A DNA stretch of 64,000 bases from Dugong dugon (Eukaryota; Chordata; Mammalia; Sirenia; Dugongidae), in the NCBI GenBank assembly GCA_030035585.1, contig CM057463.1, positions 140,462,736-140,526,735 of the forward strand, in the 5' to 3' direction. This document shows, piece by piece, positions 25,700 to 37,800 of the stretch. The notes beneath the pieces are model-generated. The model was not told the origin of the DNA, searched no databases, and saw nothing but the letters and a program-made list of their open reading frames with translations. The position numbers and the translations under genes were made by a program. Each line of letters starts with the position of its first letter. Positions within the stretch are counted from its first letter, which is position 1.

Positions 25700-27500
25700 T
25701 TATTGGTCCAGTTGTGAGGATTTTGTTTTCTTTATGTTGAGGTATAATCCATACTGAAGGTTTTGATCTTCTTCAGTAAGTGCTTCAAGTCTTCTTCACT
25801 TTCAGCAAGCAAAGTTGTGTCATCTGCATATCCTAGGTTGTTAATCACTCTTCCTCCAATCCTGATGCCATGCCCTTTCTTCATATAGTCCAGCTTCTCA
25901 GGTTATTTGCTCAGCATACGGGTTGAATAAGTATGGTGAAAAGATTCAGCCTTGACCCACACCTTTCCTGATTTTAATCCATGCAGTATTCCCTTGTTCT
26001 GTTTCAATGGCCGCCTCTTGGTCTATGTACAGGTTCCACGTGAGCACAGTTAAGTGTTCTGGAATTCCCATTCTTTGAAATGTTATCTCTAATTTGTTAT
26101 GATCCACACAATAGAATGCTTTTGCATAGTCAACAAATCACAAGTAAACATCTTTCTGGCGTCCTCTGCTTTAAGCCAGAATCCATCGGACATCAGCAAT
26201 GATAGCCCTGGTTCCACATTCTCTTCTGAATCTGGCTTGAATTTATGGCAGTTCCCTGTTGATGTACTGCTGCAACTCTTTTTGAATGATCTTCAGCAAA
26301 GTTTTACTAGTGTGTTATATTAATGGTATTGCTTGATAATTTCTGTATTCTGTTGGATCACATTTCTTTGGAATGAGCGCAAATATAGATCTCTTCCAGT
26401 CAGTTTGCAGGTGGCTGTCTTCCAAATTTCCTGGCATAGATGAGTGAGTGCTTCCAGCATTGCTTTCGTTTGCTTAAACATCTCACTTGGTATTCCATCA
26501 ATCCCTGGAGCCTTGTTTTTCACCAATGCCTTCAGTGCAGCTTGGACTTCTTCCTTCAGTACCATTGGTTCTTGATCATATGTACCTCCTGAAATGGCTG
26601 AACACTGACCGATTTGTTTTGGTACAGTGACTCTGTGTATTCTTTCCATCTTCTTTTGATGCTTCCTGTGTTGTTTAATATTTTGGTCATAGAATCCCTC
26701 AGTATTGCAACTCAAGGCTTAAATTTTTTCTTCAATTCTATGAGCTTGAGAAATGCTGAGGGTGTTCTTCCCTTTTTGGTTTCTAATTCCAGGTCTTTGC
26801 ACATTTCATTATAATACTTTACTTTGTCTTCTCAAGCCACCCTTTGAAAAAGTCTGTTCAGCTCTTTTACTTCACCATTTCTTCCGTTTGCTTTAGCTAC
26901 TGTATGTTCAAAAGCAAGTTTCAGAGTCTTTTCTGACATCCATTTTGGTCTTTTCTTTCTTTCCTCTCTTTTTAACAACCTTTTAGTTTCTTTAAGCATG
27001 ATGTTCTTGATGTCATCCGATAACTTGTCTGGTCTTCGATCATTAGTGTTCAATGTGCAAAATCGATTCTTCAGATGATCTCTGAATTCAGTTGGGATGT
27101 ACTCAAGATCACATTTTGGCTCTCGCGTACTTGTTTCTTCACTTTCAATGTGAACTTGTATATGAGCAATTGACAATCTGTTCTGCAGTTGGGCCCTGGC
27201 CTTGTTCTGACTGATAATATTGGGCATCTCCATTGTCACTTTCCACAGACGTATTAGATTTGATTCCTGTGCATTCCATCCAGCAAGGTCCTCGTTTATG
27301 TTGTTGAGAAAAGGTACTTGCAATGAACAGGTTTTTGGTCTTGCAAAATTCTGTCATGCGACCTCTGGTCTCTGGTGTTGTTTCTATCACCAAGGCCATA
27401 TTTTCTAATTACTGATCCTTCTCTGTTTCCAACTTTCACACTCCGATCACCAGTAATTATCAATGCATCTTGATGATATGTTTGATCAATTTCAGACTGC
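25700..27500 (-). pseudogene. Broken RTE endonuclease/reverse transcriptase
   Basis: Minus-strand pieces in order: 27502-27296 (DALIITGDRSVKVGNREG, the endonuclease DFN-like region), 27323-26832 (163 residues, linker between endonuclease and RT, including RRPDKLSDDIKNIMLKETKR), and 26715-26320 (RT start with ALKALVKNKAPGIDGIPSE). The YADD box is still readable near 25818-25829. Multiple stops and frameshifts make it non-functional. Confidence 0.88.
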
Positions 27501-27545
27501 ATAAGTTGGTAAAAAAAATCTTCAATTTCTTCATCTTTGGCATTA

Positions 27546-27711
27546 TTGGAGCCCTGGTGGTGCTGTGGTTAAGAACTATGGCTGCTAACCAGAAGGTCAA
27601 CAGTTGGAATCCACCAGCTGCTCCTTGGAAACCCTATCGGGCAGCTCTACTCTGTCCTCTAGGGTCGCTATGAGTCAGAATCAACTCCACGGCAACGGGT
27701 TTTGGGTTTGG
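27546..27711 (+). mobile_element. AfroSINE inserted into RTE
   Basis: Plus-oriented short form from 'ttggagccctggtgg' to 'gggttttgggtttgg'. Flanked by perfect 'ttggcatta' copies at 27537-27545 and 27712-27720, a clear target-site duplication. Confidence 0.96.
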
Positions 27712-27805
27712 TTGGCATTAGTGTTTGATGTGTAAATCTGAATAATAGTCTTATTAATTGGTTTTCCTTGTAGGCATATGGATATTATTCTATCACTGAC
27801 AGCTG

Positions 27806-28717
27806 TCAATGAGCAGATAGTTGGGTTTATGAGGGCTAGGGTATTGTTAGACCAATACAATAGAGGAAGAAGTAGAGAGATAAAGATGTGTGTGGGGGGG
27901 GGGGGGGGGGAGAGTATGCAAGGAAGTGATGCAAGGTGGGAGATGTGAATGGGGATAGGGTTATGGATGGTGGATAACTGGTATAGTCAATGCATTGTTT
28001 ATCAGTGTATGAAACTGTTAAAATGGATTTACTTGATTTGAGTTGATGATTTGAAAACTGAATGCTTGAAAAATTTTGGTGGTGATAAACTTATTGGTAA
28101 TTAGAAGGTATAGTGTAAGACCATAAGAGTATGGAGCTAAGATGATATGGTGTTATGTTGGCTAAGATGTTGTTTGCACCACTCATCTTGATGTTGAACT
28201 CTGTGAATATGACAGTAGTAATAAAGACAGTGGATCAGTGGCTAAACCTTGCAGGGAATCAGGGGAAACGACTGGGTTTAGTAGATGACATTAACAAGAA
28301 GAGGATGGTCTTGGATTATGCTTCAGAGGAATTGGCTTTTTGAAGTCAGAGGAGAAATATAGTGAGATTCCAAAGCAATGAATCAAATTCCATAACATTT
28401 TGAGATGTGTAGTCATAAATTTAAAAGGAGGCCCAGTTTGCATGCTTGTGTTTTTTTTTCCCCTCCCACATTCTCCGGCTAATCTGGTACAGATGCAGAG
28501 TAAGTAACCATCTGGGAAACCACATCTAATAACATTTGAGTCTCACAGCAATCTGTGCTGAAACTAGTTATAGCCATGGATTTTCTTTCACCAGCCCATA
28601 AATTCCTTTTTTATGCTTAAGTCAGCTTATATTTGGATTTTTTTTTTTCACCTGAAAGTAAAAGAATTCTAATACCAAGAGTAGTTATTCCGTTCTATTG
28701 AGAGGAGAAAGAAATGA
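27806..28717. other. Unassigned DNA with a 17-base G run
   Basis: No gene. A homopolymer of 17 G lies at 27894-27910. The surroundings are purine-rich. Confidence 0.45.
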
Positions 28718-28924
28718 AGAAGAGAGTAAACATTTATTGAGAATCCTTTATGACCACAACGCTGAGTGCTTTAACTGAGTTATCTTATTTAATTCTCAAA
28801 GCTGAGCAACAGATAGATGGAATTATCCTGCTTTATAGTAGAAGAACCTTTGCTCATAGTCACAAAACCAAGTCAGTTATAAACTGAGACTCATCTACAG
28901 GTGCATAAGATTCCAAAGCCCCCC

Positions 28925-29067
28925 CCAAAAAAAAACAAACCCACTGCCGTTGAGTGAATTCCGACTCATAGCGACCCTATAGGACAGAGTAGAACTGCCC
29001 CATAGGGTTTCCAAGGAGTGCCTGGTGGATTCGAACTGCAAACCTTTTCGTTAACAGCCGAACTCTT
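28925..29067 (-). mobile_element. AfroSINE, left part (split by L1)
   Basis: Reverse-oriented tail and body ('aaacccactgccgttgag' to 'cagccgaactctt'). The head is at 35842-35880. The SINE's own duplication 'ttccaaagcccc' is at 28911 and 35877. Confidence 0.95.
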
Positions 29068-29888
29068 TTTTTTAATTGATTGTACTTTAGATGAAGGTTT
29101 ACAGAACAAATAGTTTCTCATTAAACAGTTAGCACACGTACTGTTTTATGACAATGGTTAACAACCCCACGATGTATCAACATTGTCACTTCTCAACCTT
29201 GGGTTCCCTATTACCAGCTTTTCTGTCCACTCCTACCTTCTAGTCCTTGTCCCTGGACTGTGGTGCCCCATTGGTCTCGTTCTGTTTTATGGGGCTGTCT
29301 AATCTTTAGCTGAAGGGTGAACCTCGGGAGTGACTTCATTACTGAGCTAAAAGGGTGTCCGGGGGCCATACTCTCGGGTTTCTCCAGTCTCTGTCAGTAA
29401 ATTTGGACTTTAGTTTGTGAGTTAGAATTTTGTTCTACATTCTTCTCCAGCTCTGTAAAGAACCCTCTGTTGTGACCCTGCTCAGAGCAGTCAGTGGTGG
29501 TAGCCAGGCACCATCTAGCTGTACTGAACTCAGTCTAGTGGAGGCCATGGTAGTTGTGGTCCATTAGTCCTTTGGACTAATCTTGTATCTTTTTTTCTTC
29601 TTTCTCCCTTGCTCCTGAAAGGGTGAGACCAGTGGACTATCTTAGATGGCTGCTCACAGGCTTTTAAGACCCCAGATGCTATGTAGAACATTTTCTTTGT
29701 AAACTGTGTTATGCCAATCGAGCTAGATGTTCCCGGAGACCATGGTCCCCGCAGCCCTCAGCCCAGCAATTCAGTCCCTCAGGGAGTTTGGATGTGTCTA
29801 TGGAACTTGTACAAGTTGTGCTGGCTCTCTCAGTATTGTGTACTGTCTTACCCTTCACCAAAGTTACCACTTATCTATTGTCTATTTA

Positions 29889-29918
29889 GTTCCCCCCCCC
29901 CACCCCTCCCATCCCTTG
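29889..29918 (-). other. G-rich tract of L1 3' UTR (G-quadruplex candidate)
   Basis: On the minus strand four or more G runs of at least three lie close together (plus-strand C runs at 29892-29900, 29902-29905 and after). Such a polypurine tract is a known feature of mammalian L1 3' UTRs. Confidence 0.8.
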
Positions 29919-29979
29919 TAACCAACAATGAATTGTTTCTTTTTGTGTGTAAACTTTTTCATGAGTTTTTACAGTGGAG

Positions 29980-32900
29980 GTCTCACAATATTTGCCTTTT
30001 TTTTGACTGACTTATTTCACTCAGCATAATGTCCTCCATGTTACGGGATGCTTCACAGATTCATCGTTGTTCTTTATTGTTGCATAATACTCCATTGTGT
30101 GTATGTACCATAATTTGTTTATCCATTCATCTGTTAATGGGCATCTAAGTTGTTTCCATTTTTTTGCTATTGTGAACAATGCTGCAATGAACACGGGTGT
30201 GCATATGTCTACTCTTATTTCTCTGGGTTATATTCGTAGGAGTGGGATTGTGGATCGTATGGTATTTCTATTTCTAGCTTTCTAAAGAAATGCCACATCA
30301 TTTTCCAAAGTGGGTGTGTCATTTTGCACTCCCACCAGCAGTGAATAAGGGTTCCGATCTCCCCACGTGCTCTCCAACATTTGTTATTTCCAGTTTTTTT
30401 GATTCATGCCAGTAACGCCCGCGTGAGATGGTATCTCACTGTGGCTTTAATTTGCATTTCTCTAATGGCTAGTGATCGCGTTTTCCTCGTGTCTATTGGC
30501 AGCGTAAATGTCTTCTTTGGTGAAGTATTTGTTCATTTCCTTGGCCCATTTTTAAATTGGATTATTTGTCTTTTTGTTGCAGAGGTGTTGGATTTTCTTG
30601 TAGATTTTAGAGATTAGAACTTTCTCTGACTTGTAATGTCCAAAATTTTTTTCCCAGTGTGTAAGTTCTCTTTTTAATCTTTTGATGAAGTCTTTTGATG
30701 AGCGTAAGTGTTTAATTTTTAGAAAACCCGTTATCAAGCTTATCTTCTGGAGTTTCTGTATTGTTGGTTATGGTTTGTATCCTGTTAATGCAGTGTATTA
30801 GGGCCTCTAGTGTTGATCCTATTTTTTCTTCTATGAACTTTATAGTTTTTGGCTTTATATTTAGGTCTTTGGCCCATTTGAATTAGTTTTTGTATATGGT
30901 GTGATGTATGGGTCCTGTTTCATTTTTTTGCAGATGGGTATCCAGTTTTGCCAGCACCATCTGTTAAAAAGACTGTCTGTTCCTCATTTGATGGACTTCG
31001 GGCCCTTGTCAAAGATCAGGTGACCATAGGTGGATGGATTTACATCTGAGTTCTCAATTTTGTTCCACTGATCAATGTATCTGTCGTTGTACCAGTACCA
31101 GGCTGTTTTGACTACCATAACTGTATAGTAGGTTCTGAGGTCAGGTACTGCGAGTCCTCCTAAATTATTCTTCTGGTTCAATAGTGCTTTACTTATCTGG
31201 GGCTTCTTCTCTTTCCATATAAAGTTAATGATTAGTTTTTCCATCTCTTTAAAGAATGTTGTTGGTATTTGGATCAGGATTGCATTGTATTTGTAAATTG
31301 CTTTGGGTAGAATTGACATTTTCACAATGTTGAGTCTACCTATCCATGAGCATCGTGTGTTTTTCCATTTATGTAGATCCCTCTGGGTTTCTTGCAGTAG
31401 TGTTTTGTAGTTTTCTTTGTATGGGTCTTTTATATGCCTGGTTAAATTTATTCCTAAGTATTTTATTTTTTAGGGGCTATTATAAATGGTATTTTTTCTT
31501 GATTTCCATTTCATCTTTCTCTTTATTGGTGTATAGGAATCCAACCAATTTTTGTGTGTTTATCTTGTATCCTGCTACTCTGCTGAAACTTTCTATTAGT
31601 TCCAGCAGTTTTTTCCTGGATTCTTTAGGGTTTCCTGTGTATACTCTCATATCATCCACAAGCAGGGAAAGTTTAACTTCTTCATTACCAATTTGGATTC
31701 CCTTTGTTTCCTTTTTCTTACCTTATTGCTCTAGCTAGGACTTCCAGCACAATGTTAAATAGGAGCGGAGATAAAGGGCATCCTTGTTTTGTTCCTGTTC
31801 TCAAGGGGAGTGTTTTCAGCCTCACTCCATTAAGAATGATGCTGGCCATTGGTTTTGCATAGATGCCCTGTACGGTGTTGAGAAATTTCCCTTCTATACA
31901 TATTTTATTGAGAGTTTTTATCAGGAATGGGTGTTGGATTTTGTTGAATGTCTTTTCTGCGTCAATTGAGATGATCATGTGATTCTTTTCTTTCCTTTTA
32001 TTTATGTGGTAGATTACATTGATTGATTTTTCTAATGTTGAACCATCCTTGCATAGCTGGTATGACTCCTACTAGGTCGTGGTGTATTATTTATTTGATA
32101 TGATGCTGAATTCTATTGGCTACTGTTTTGTTGAGAATTTTTGCATCTATATTCATGAGAGATATTGGTGTGTAATTTTCTTTTTCTGTGGCATCTTTGC
32201 CTGGTTTTGGTATCAGGGTTGTACTGACTTCATAGAATGAATTCAGAAGTGTCGCTTCCTTTTCTATGTTCTGAGATAGTTTGAGTAGTACTGGTATAAG
32301 CTCTTCTCTGAATGTTTGGTAGAATTCTCCAGTGAAGCCATCTAGGCCAGGGCTTTTTTTTTGCTGGGATTTTTTTTTTTTTTTTAAATTACTTTTTCAA
32401 TCTCTTCTCTTGTTATGGGAGTGTTCAGATTTTCAACATCACTTTGTGTTACTTTGGGTAGGTACTGTGTTTCTTGAAATTCATCCATTTCCTCTAGGTT
32501 TTCAAATTTGTTGGAGTATAGTTTTTCATAATACTCTGTTATGATCCTTTTTATTTCAGTTGGGTCTGTTGTAATGTCCCCCACTTCATTTCTTATATGG
32601 GTTATTTGTGTCCTCTCCTGTTTTTCTTTTGTCAGTCTGGCCAGTGGTTTGTCAATTTTGTTGATCCTTTCAAAGAACGGACTTTTGGTTTTGTTGATTC
32701 TTTCCATTGTTTTTCTGTTCTCCATTTCATTTATTTCTGCTGTAATCTTTATTATTTCCTTTCTTCTAGTGGCTGTGAGCTTTTTTTTGCATTTCTCTTT
32801 GTATTTGTTCAAGTTCCATAGTTAATGTTTTGATTTTTTCCCTTTCTTTCTTTTGATGTGTGCATCTATTGCTATGATTTGTCCTCTGAGTTCTGTCTTT

Positions 32901-33769
32901 GCTGTGTCCCAAAGATTTTGGTACGATGTATTTTCATTCTCATTTGATTCTAGGATTTTTTTGATTCCATCTCCGATTGCTTCTATTACCCAGTGGTTTG
33001 TAAGCAGGATGTTATTCAGTTTCCATGTAACTGATTTTTTTTCCTTGCTCTTCCTGTTGTTAATTTCTACCTTGATGGCATTGTGGTCAGAAAAGTTACT
33101 TTGTATTATCTCAACGTTTTGGATGTTGTTGAGGCTTGCTCTGTGGCCTAGGATGTGGTTTATTCTGGAAAATGTTCCATGTGCTTTGGAAAAGAATGTG
33201 TACTTTGCAGCTGTTGGGTGTGGTGTTCTATATATGTCTATGAGGTCAAGTTGGCTGATGTGCCCTTTAGGTCTTCTGTATCTTTGTTGAGTTTCTTTCT
33301 AGATGTTCTGTCCTTTACCAAGAGTGGTGTGCTGAAGTCTCCTACTATTATTGTGAAACAGTCTATTTCTCTTTTCAGTGCTGCTGGAGTTTGTTTTATG
33401 TATTTTGGAGCCCTGTCATTGGGTGTGTAGATGTTTATTATGGTTATGTCTTCATGATGGATCGTCTCCTTAATCATTATATAGTGCCCTTCTTTGTCTT
33501 TTATGGTGGATTTTGTTTTATAGTTTATTTTATCTGAGATTAGTATTGCCACTCCTGCTCTTTTTTGGTAGCTGTTTGCTTATATATTTTTTCCATCTTT
33601 TGATTTTCAATAAATTTATCTCTTTGTTTCTAAGGTGTGTCTCTTGTAGACAGCATATCGATGGATTCTGTTTGTTTATCCATTCTGTCACTCTCTGTCA
33701 CTTTATGGGTGCATTGAGGCCATTTACATTCAGTGTAATTATTGATAGGTGTGAGTTTATTTCTGTCAT
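29980..33769 (-). pseudogene. Broken L1 ORF2 (endonuclease/reverse transcriptase)
   Basis: Starts at the ATG on minus at 33769-33767. Pieces: 33552-33238 is endonuclease (VAILISDK-like start, GDFSTP), 32812-32384 is the region before RT, 31978-31718 is RT ([29 protein letters not shown]), and 31325-30984 is the C-terminal part ([16 protein letters not shown]). Where intact L1 has FADD, the minus strand near 31650 reads LLVDDM. Several frame changes show it is dead. Confidence 0.93.
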
Positions 33770-34214
33770 TTTGTAGTGCTTCTTTTTTTTTGTGGTGCTG
33801 ACATTTTCTTTGTTCCTTTTATTCTCCTGTGCTGAATTCCTTTTGTTTGTGTGGTTTTTTTTTTTTCTCTTTTGTTTTTCTTTTGTAAGTTTTGCTTTTA
33901 CTGAGATTTTATGTTTTTCTTCTTTATTTTGATGAGTCAGTTTGTTAACTTTCTTTGTGGTTACCTTTATATTTACCCTTATCTTCCTAGGTTTGAACTA
34001 GTCGATTATTACTTGGTATCACCTTGACTTCCTCTCGGTTAGAAGGTTCTATACCTACACCATTTATTCCCTCTTTTATTGTTCTGATGTCATTGTCCTT
34101 TACAGATTAACCTTTCTGGTTCCCTGTTGTAATTCTTTTGGTTTTGGATAGTCCTGGAGAGTTCATTTCCTAGGTTGGTATTGGGCTGGTATGATCCTGC
34201 ATCCTAGATTCAGC

Positions 34215-35197
34215 CTGTGGTCTGATGTTAGTTCTCAGATGGAAGGACTGCCTTTAATAACTCTTATAAGTTTGGTTCGGTTTTTACATAGTCCCTTAAT
34301 TTCTGTTTGTCCGGAAATATCCTAATTTCACCATCATATTTGAACTAGGGTTTTGTAGGATATATTACTCTTCACTGACACGTTTTTTCTTTCAAGGTTT
34401 TATGTATGTCATCCCATTGCCTTCTTGCCTGCATTGTTTCTGGCGAATAATCCAAGCTTAGTCTTATTGTTTCTCCTCTGTATGTGACTTTTTGTTTTTC
34501 TCGAGCTGGTCTCAGGATTCTCTGTCTTTGGTTTTAGTGAGTGTGATTATGATATGACTTGGTGATTTTATTTTGGGGTCTATCCCTTATGGGGTTCTTT
34601 GATGTTTTTGGATGGCCAGCTTTTCATCCTTCATGATATTCGGGAAGTTTGCTGTCAGCAGTTCTTCAATGATCTGCTCTGTGTTTTCTGTTTTCTTCCC
34701 CTGTTTCGGAACTCCAATAACTTGCAAATTTTTGCTTTTGATTGTATCCCACATAATTCTCAGGGTTTCTTCATTTTTCTTTGTTCTTGTTTCTGATTTT
34801 TCCTCAGAGTTGTATCCAAGTGTTTGTCTTCAATTTTGCTGATTCTGTCTTCCCTTGTTTCACACCTGCTCCTCAGCCCTTCTATGACACTGTCCATTTC
34901 TGAAATCTTGTTGTTTATCTTTTGGATTTCTACTTGTTGTTTTTGTATGATTTCTAGTTGTGAATTTATTTTACCATTTTGTTCTTGTATTATTTTCCTA
35001 AATTCTTCCTTTTTTTTTTTTTGGTCTGTATTTTCCATGAATTTGTCTATTGTTTCCTCATTTTTGTCTGCTTTTTGCTTCAACTCTTGAATAGCTCTGA
35101 AGCTTAGAGATCTGAATTCCCTATCAGGTAGTTCTAGTGCCTTTTCTTCTACTGGAAAGTCATCTGGTGTTTTATTTTGCATGCCTACTGGAACCAT
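34215..35197 (-). pseudogene. Broken L1 ORF1 (coiled-coil RNA-binding protein)
   Basis: The ATG at 35197-35195 opens a 145-residue frame ending at 34760. The Glu/Lys/Gln-rich stretch (about residues 30-110) is a long heptad-like coiled coil, the trimerisation part of ORF1p. The RNA-recognition domain continues in another frame; the minus strand at about 34700 reads an NLQVIGVPE-like sequence. A frame break after the coiled coil separates the two. Confidence 0.88.
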
Positions 35198-35841
35198 CCT
35201 GTCCTGTTTTTGTATATGTTTTGATATTATCTGCTATCTTTGGGGCATTCAGTAGTTATTTACCTCATTTATTGATTGTAGATTTGTGTATTTAGTCCTG
35301 CTTTTTAGTTTTATTTGGTTCTGTCTGAGCAGGTGGGCTGTGCACTTACCAACAGCCAACAAATGGCACTCTGGGAGCCAGCCAGTGCAGGTGGGTGGAA
35401 TCCAAGCAGCACCTGGTGTGAAGCCGGTGCTTTCCAGCCAAGAGACTGTGGGTGCAGAAAGCAGAGGAGGCCAAGTAAGGGTGAAGAAGGATGGGGGGTG
35501 GGAAGGCGTGTATTGCTGGTTACCAGTTGTTCTGTCTCCTGCTGGAAATTTCATGAAGCTGCTTTGTCATATCCCCATTCACCAATCTCCGATAGGAGGC
35601 CACGATGGTAGATCTGTGCTGCATTAGCTGATAGGGGGCCTCTGCATGTATGTCTTCTCGCTCTCTGTTGTCTGTCTGTTTCTTATTCCATTCGGTGCTT
35701 GGCTGATTTCTTTGTCTCTTCATTTGATGCTTAGGGTTTCAGGATTGACTTGTGTCTCTATTTGACTTAGGTTTTCAGATCTTTGCTGTGGAGGGACAGT
35801 GTGGTGCTTCTGTCTATAGCGCCATGTTGCCTCGAGTCCAG
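35198..35841 (-). promoter_or_regulatory. L1 5' UTR
   Basis: About 640 bp, GC-richer, ending at the L1 5' terminus ('gccatgttgcctcgagtcc' on plus). The open frames on both strands (up to 113 codons) match no protein I know. Confidence 0.7.
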
Positions 35842-35880
35842 CAGCTGAGCTCTTAACCACTACACCATCAAGGTTCTTCC
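35842..35880 (-). mobile_element. AfroSINE, right part (split by L1)
   Basis: Head end 'cagctgagctcttaaccac' through 'aaggttc', completing the copy begun at 28925. Confidence 0.93.
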
Positions 35881-35905
35881 AAAGCCCCAGTGCTCTTCAT
35901 TATTT

Positions 35906-36113
35906 CATGTTCCACTTATACTTTGCTTTATAATTATCTGCACCCTGATTTCCTCTTGATAGAATACCTCTTCTCCGTTAGATGTAGTCTAAAGGGACTG
36001 TAATATGGCCAATTCTCTATTCTAAGAACAATCATGTGGCTCCAGTGAAGCCAATTTGGTGACATGTTTTAGTGGCTGTGAACTTAGAGAGACCTGAGAA
36101 AGTCCAGAGGTAA
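35906..36113. other. Unassigned DNA
   Basis: No supported feature. Confidence 0.4.
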
Positions 36114-36655
36114 CTGTCTTAGTCATCTAGTGCTGCTATAACAGAAATACCACAAGTGGATGGCTTTAACAAAGAGAAGTTTATTCTCGAATAGTCCAGT
36201 AGGCTACAAGTCCAAATTCAGGGTGTCGGCTCCAGGAGAAGGCTTTCTGTCTCTGTTGGCTTTGGAGCAGGGTCCTTGTGATGCATCAGTCTTCCCTTGG
36301 TTTAGGAGCATCTCAGTGCAGGAACCTCTGGTCCAAAGGATGTGCTCTACTCCCGGCACTGCTTTCTTGGTGGTGTGAGGTTCCCATGTGTCTCTACTTG
36401 CTTCTCTCTTTTATACCTCAAAAGAGATTGGATTAAGACACTATCCAATCTTGTAGACCTCGTCAGTATAAACTCATCATAGTGACAGAGTTACAACACA
36501 TAAGGAAATCACATATAACCTCATCCTAGTGATAGAGGTTACAACACATAAGGAAATCACATCAGATTACATAATCACACAGTGCTGGGAATCATGACCC
36601 AGTCAAGCTGACAGACGTTTTTGGGGGACACAATTCAATCCATGATGGTAGTTAA
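36114..36655 (-). mobile_element. Solo LTR, MaLR-like
   Basis: Opens 'tgtcttagtcatctagtgct' and ends 'gggggacacaattcaatcca'. It is the same LTR as at 63060-63540, in the same orientation, with no internal region attached. A 48-bp segment is duplicated in tandem at about 36469-36563. Confidence 0.82.
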
Positions 36656-36779
36656 GCGGTAGAGCGGACAGGACTTGGTCATTGGTCTCAAGTTAGTGTA
36701 AACATTGGATCATTTGTGAATATGTGACCTCTAACATCATTAGATATAGTGTTCCTGTGTGGTATTTCATTATATTCGG

Positions 36780-37800
36780 TATTATGGATTGTATTGTGTT
36801 CTTCCAAAACATATGTTGGAATCCTAATCCTTCTACCTTTGAGTGTTAATGTTAATGAAGTCATGCCAGAGTAAGATAGGTTCTAAACTTAATCCCTTCT
36901 GATTGGTGCCTTATAACTCACAAGTCATAGGTACAAACACAGAGAGACACACAGGGGAGACGCCATGTGATTTTGGAGACAGATGCATCTATAAGCAGCA
37001 CAGAAACACCAGGATGGCTGTCAGTCACCAGAAACTCGGAGAGAGGCCCACAGAAGGAGTCAAAATGGATGAAACCCTGATTTAAACTTTTAGCCTCCAG
37101 ATCTGTGAGAAAATAAATTTCTGTTCTTCAAAGCCACCCTGTAAATATGGGTTGGGGGAAGTGTCTGACCTCCTCCAATACCACAAGGGGGAAGGAGAAC
37201 CAAGACCAATAGTGCAAGGCTGACTCACATGAGGTGGAGGCCAGACAAGCCTCCTCTCTCCGCCGTCTTTACTAATTCTGATACCAACTGCCCCACCTGC
37301 AGCCCTCTCTACTGGGTTTGATAATTCATTGCAATGGCAATGAATTGGGAAATAAGGAGTTACAATTCAGGTTCAAGAATACTCGGGATATATTTTTTCC
37401 ATCAGGATAGGCTCTCCTTAGCTGGGCTCACAGGAACACCTCTCCCTGGCCCTCAGTCTCTGCCCATAGGCACTTAGCTTTCTCTCTCTGTGGGCAGGGA
37501 TGCACACTGCGCCATTTCCTGCTGCCAAGCCTCTGTTGCTGGGTCTCTCCTGCTGGTCTCTTCTGTCTCTCCTGCTGGTCTCTCCTTCCATGGTGGTGGC
37601 GGGCTCCTACTCTCTGCCCTGGAATTGGCTCTTTTTTAAGGCAAAACTGACCAATTCCTTTGGTGGGCCACAATTACCTTATCACACAGTTCTGCCCAGT
37701 CACTTGGATGGGAGTTACCAGACCACGGCCAGAAAGGCCACACACAAAAGTAATCACTTTATGTTTTTTTTTTGTTATGGCAGCCCTAGGAAACTAAGAT
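36780..37800 (+). mobile_element. MLT1-like LTR interrupted by another block
   Basis: LTR start 'attatggattgtattgtg' at 36780 and 3' part 'tctgtgagaaaataaatttc' near 37101, breaking off after about 37150. The LTR end, 'gttatggcagccctaggaaa', resumes at about 37774. The 600 bp between is foreign to the LTR. Confidence 0.75.
37158..37748. mobile_element. Unidentified insert inside LTR (LTR candidate)
   Basis: GC-richer block starting 'tgtctgacctcctcc' and ending 'ggccacaca', i.e. TG...CA, the terminal pattern of retroviral LTRs. No family recognised, and no convincing target duplication found. The open frames inside are not known proteins. Confidence 0.4.

Larger units (their letters stand above)
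25079..27805 (-). mobile_element. RTE LINE (RTE1/BovB-like), about 2.6 kb
   Basis: Minus-strand RTE running from its 3' end ('ttgttgttaggtgctgtcag' on plus) through the reverse-transcriptase and part of the endonuclease region to about 27805. It is the longest RTE copy here. A plus-strand AfroSINE interrupts it at 27546-27711. The 5' end is truncated. Confidence 0.93.
29068..35841 (-). mobile_element. Nearly complete L1 LINE
   Basis: A 6.8-kb minus-strand L1 with poly(A) (T run at 29068), 3' UTR to about 29980, ORF2 to 33769, ORF1 about 34215-35197, and a 5' UTR to 35841. A 13-bp target duplication, 'cagccgaactctt' at 29055-29067 and 'cagctgagctctt' at 35842-35854, flanks it with two mismatches. 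All coding frames carry breaks, so it is inactive although structurally full length. Confidence 0.96.
28718..35905 (-). mobile_element. MIR SINE, split by nested AfroSINE and L1
   Basis: Left part 28718-28924 reads as a reversed MIR ('gtaaacatttattgagaatc', 'ttatcttatttaattctc'). The MIR head continues at 35889-35905 ('agtgctcttcatta'). Everything between is later insertion. Confidence 0.8.

Noticed and set aside
35249-35627. 100-113 codon frames right of the second L1's ORF1
   Set aside because: Same reason: L1 5' UTR with balanced composition and few stops.
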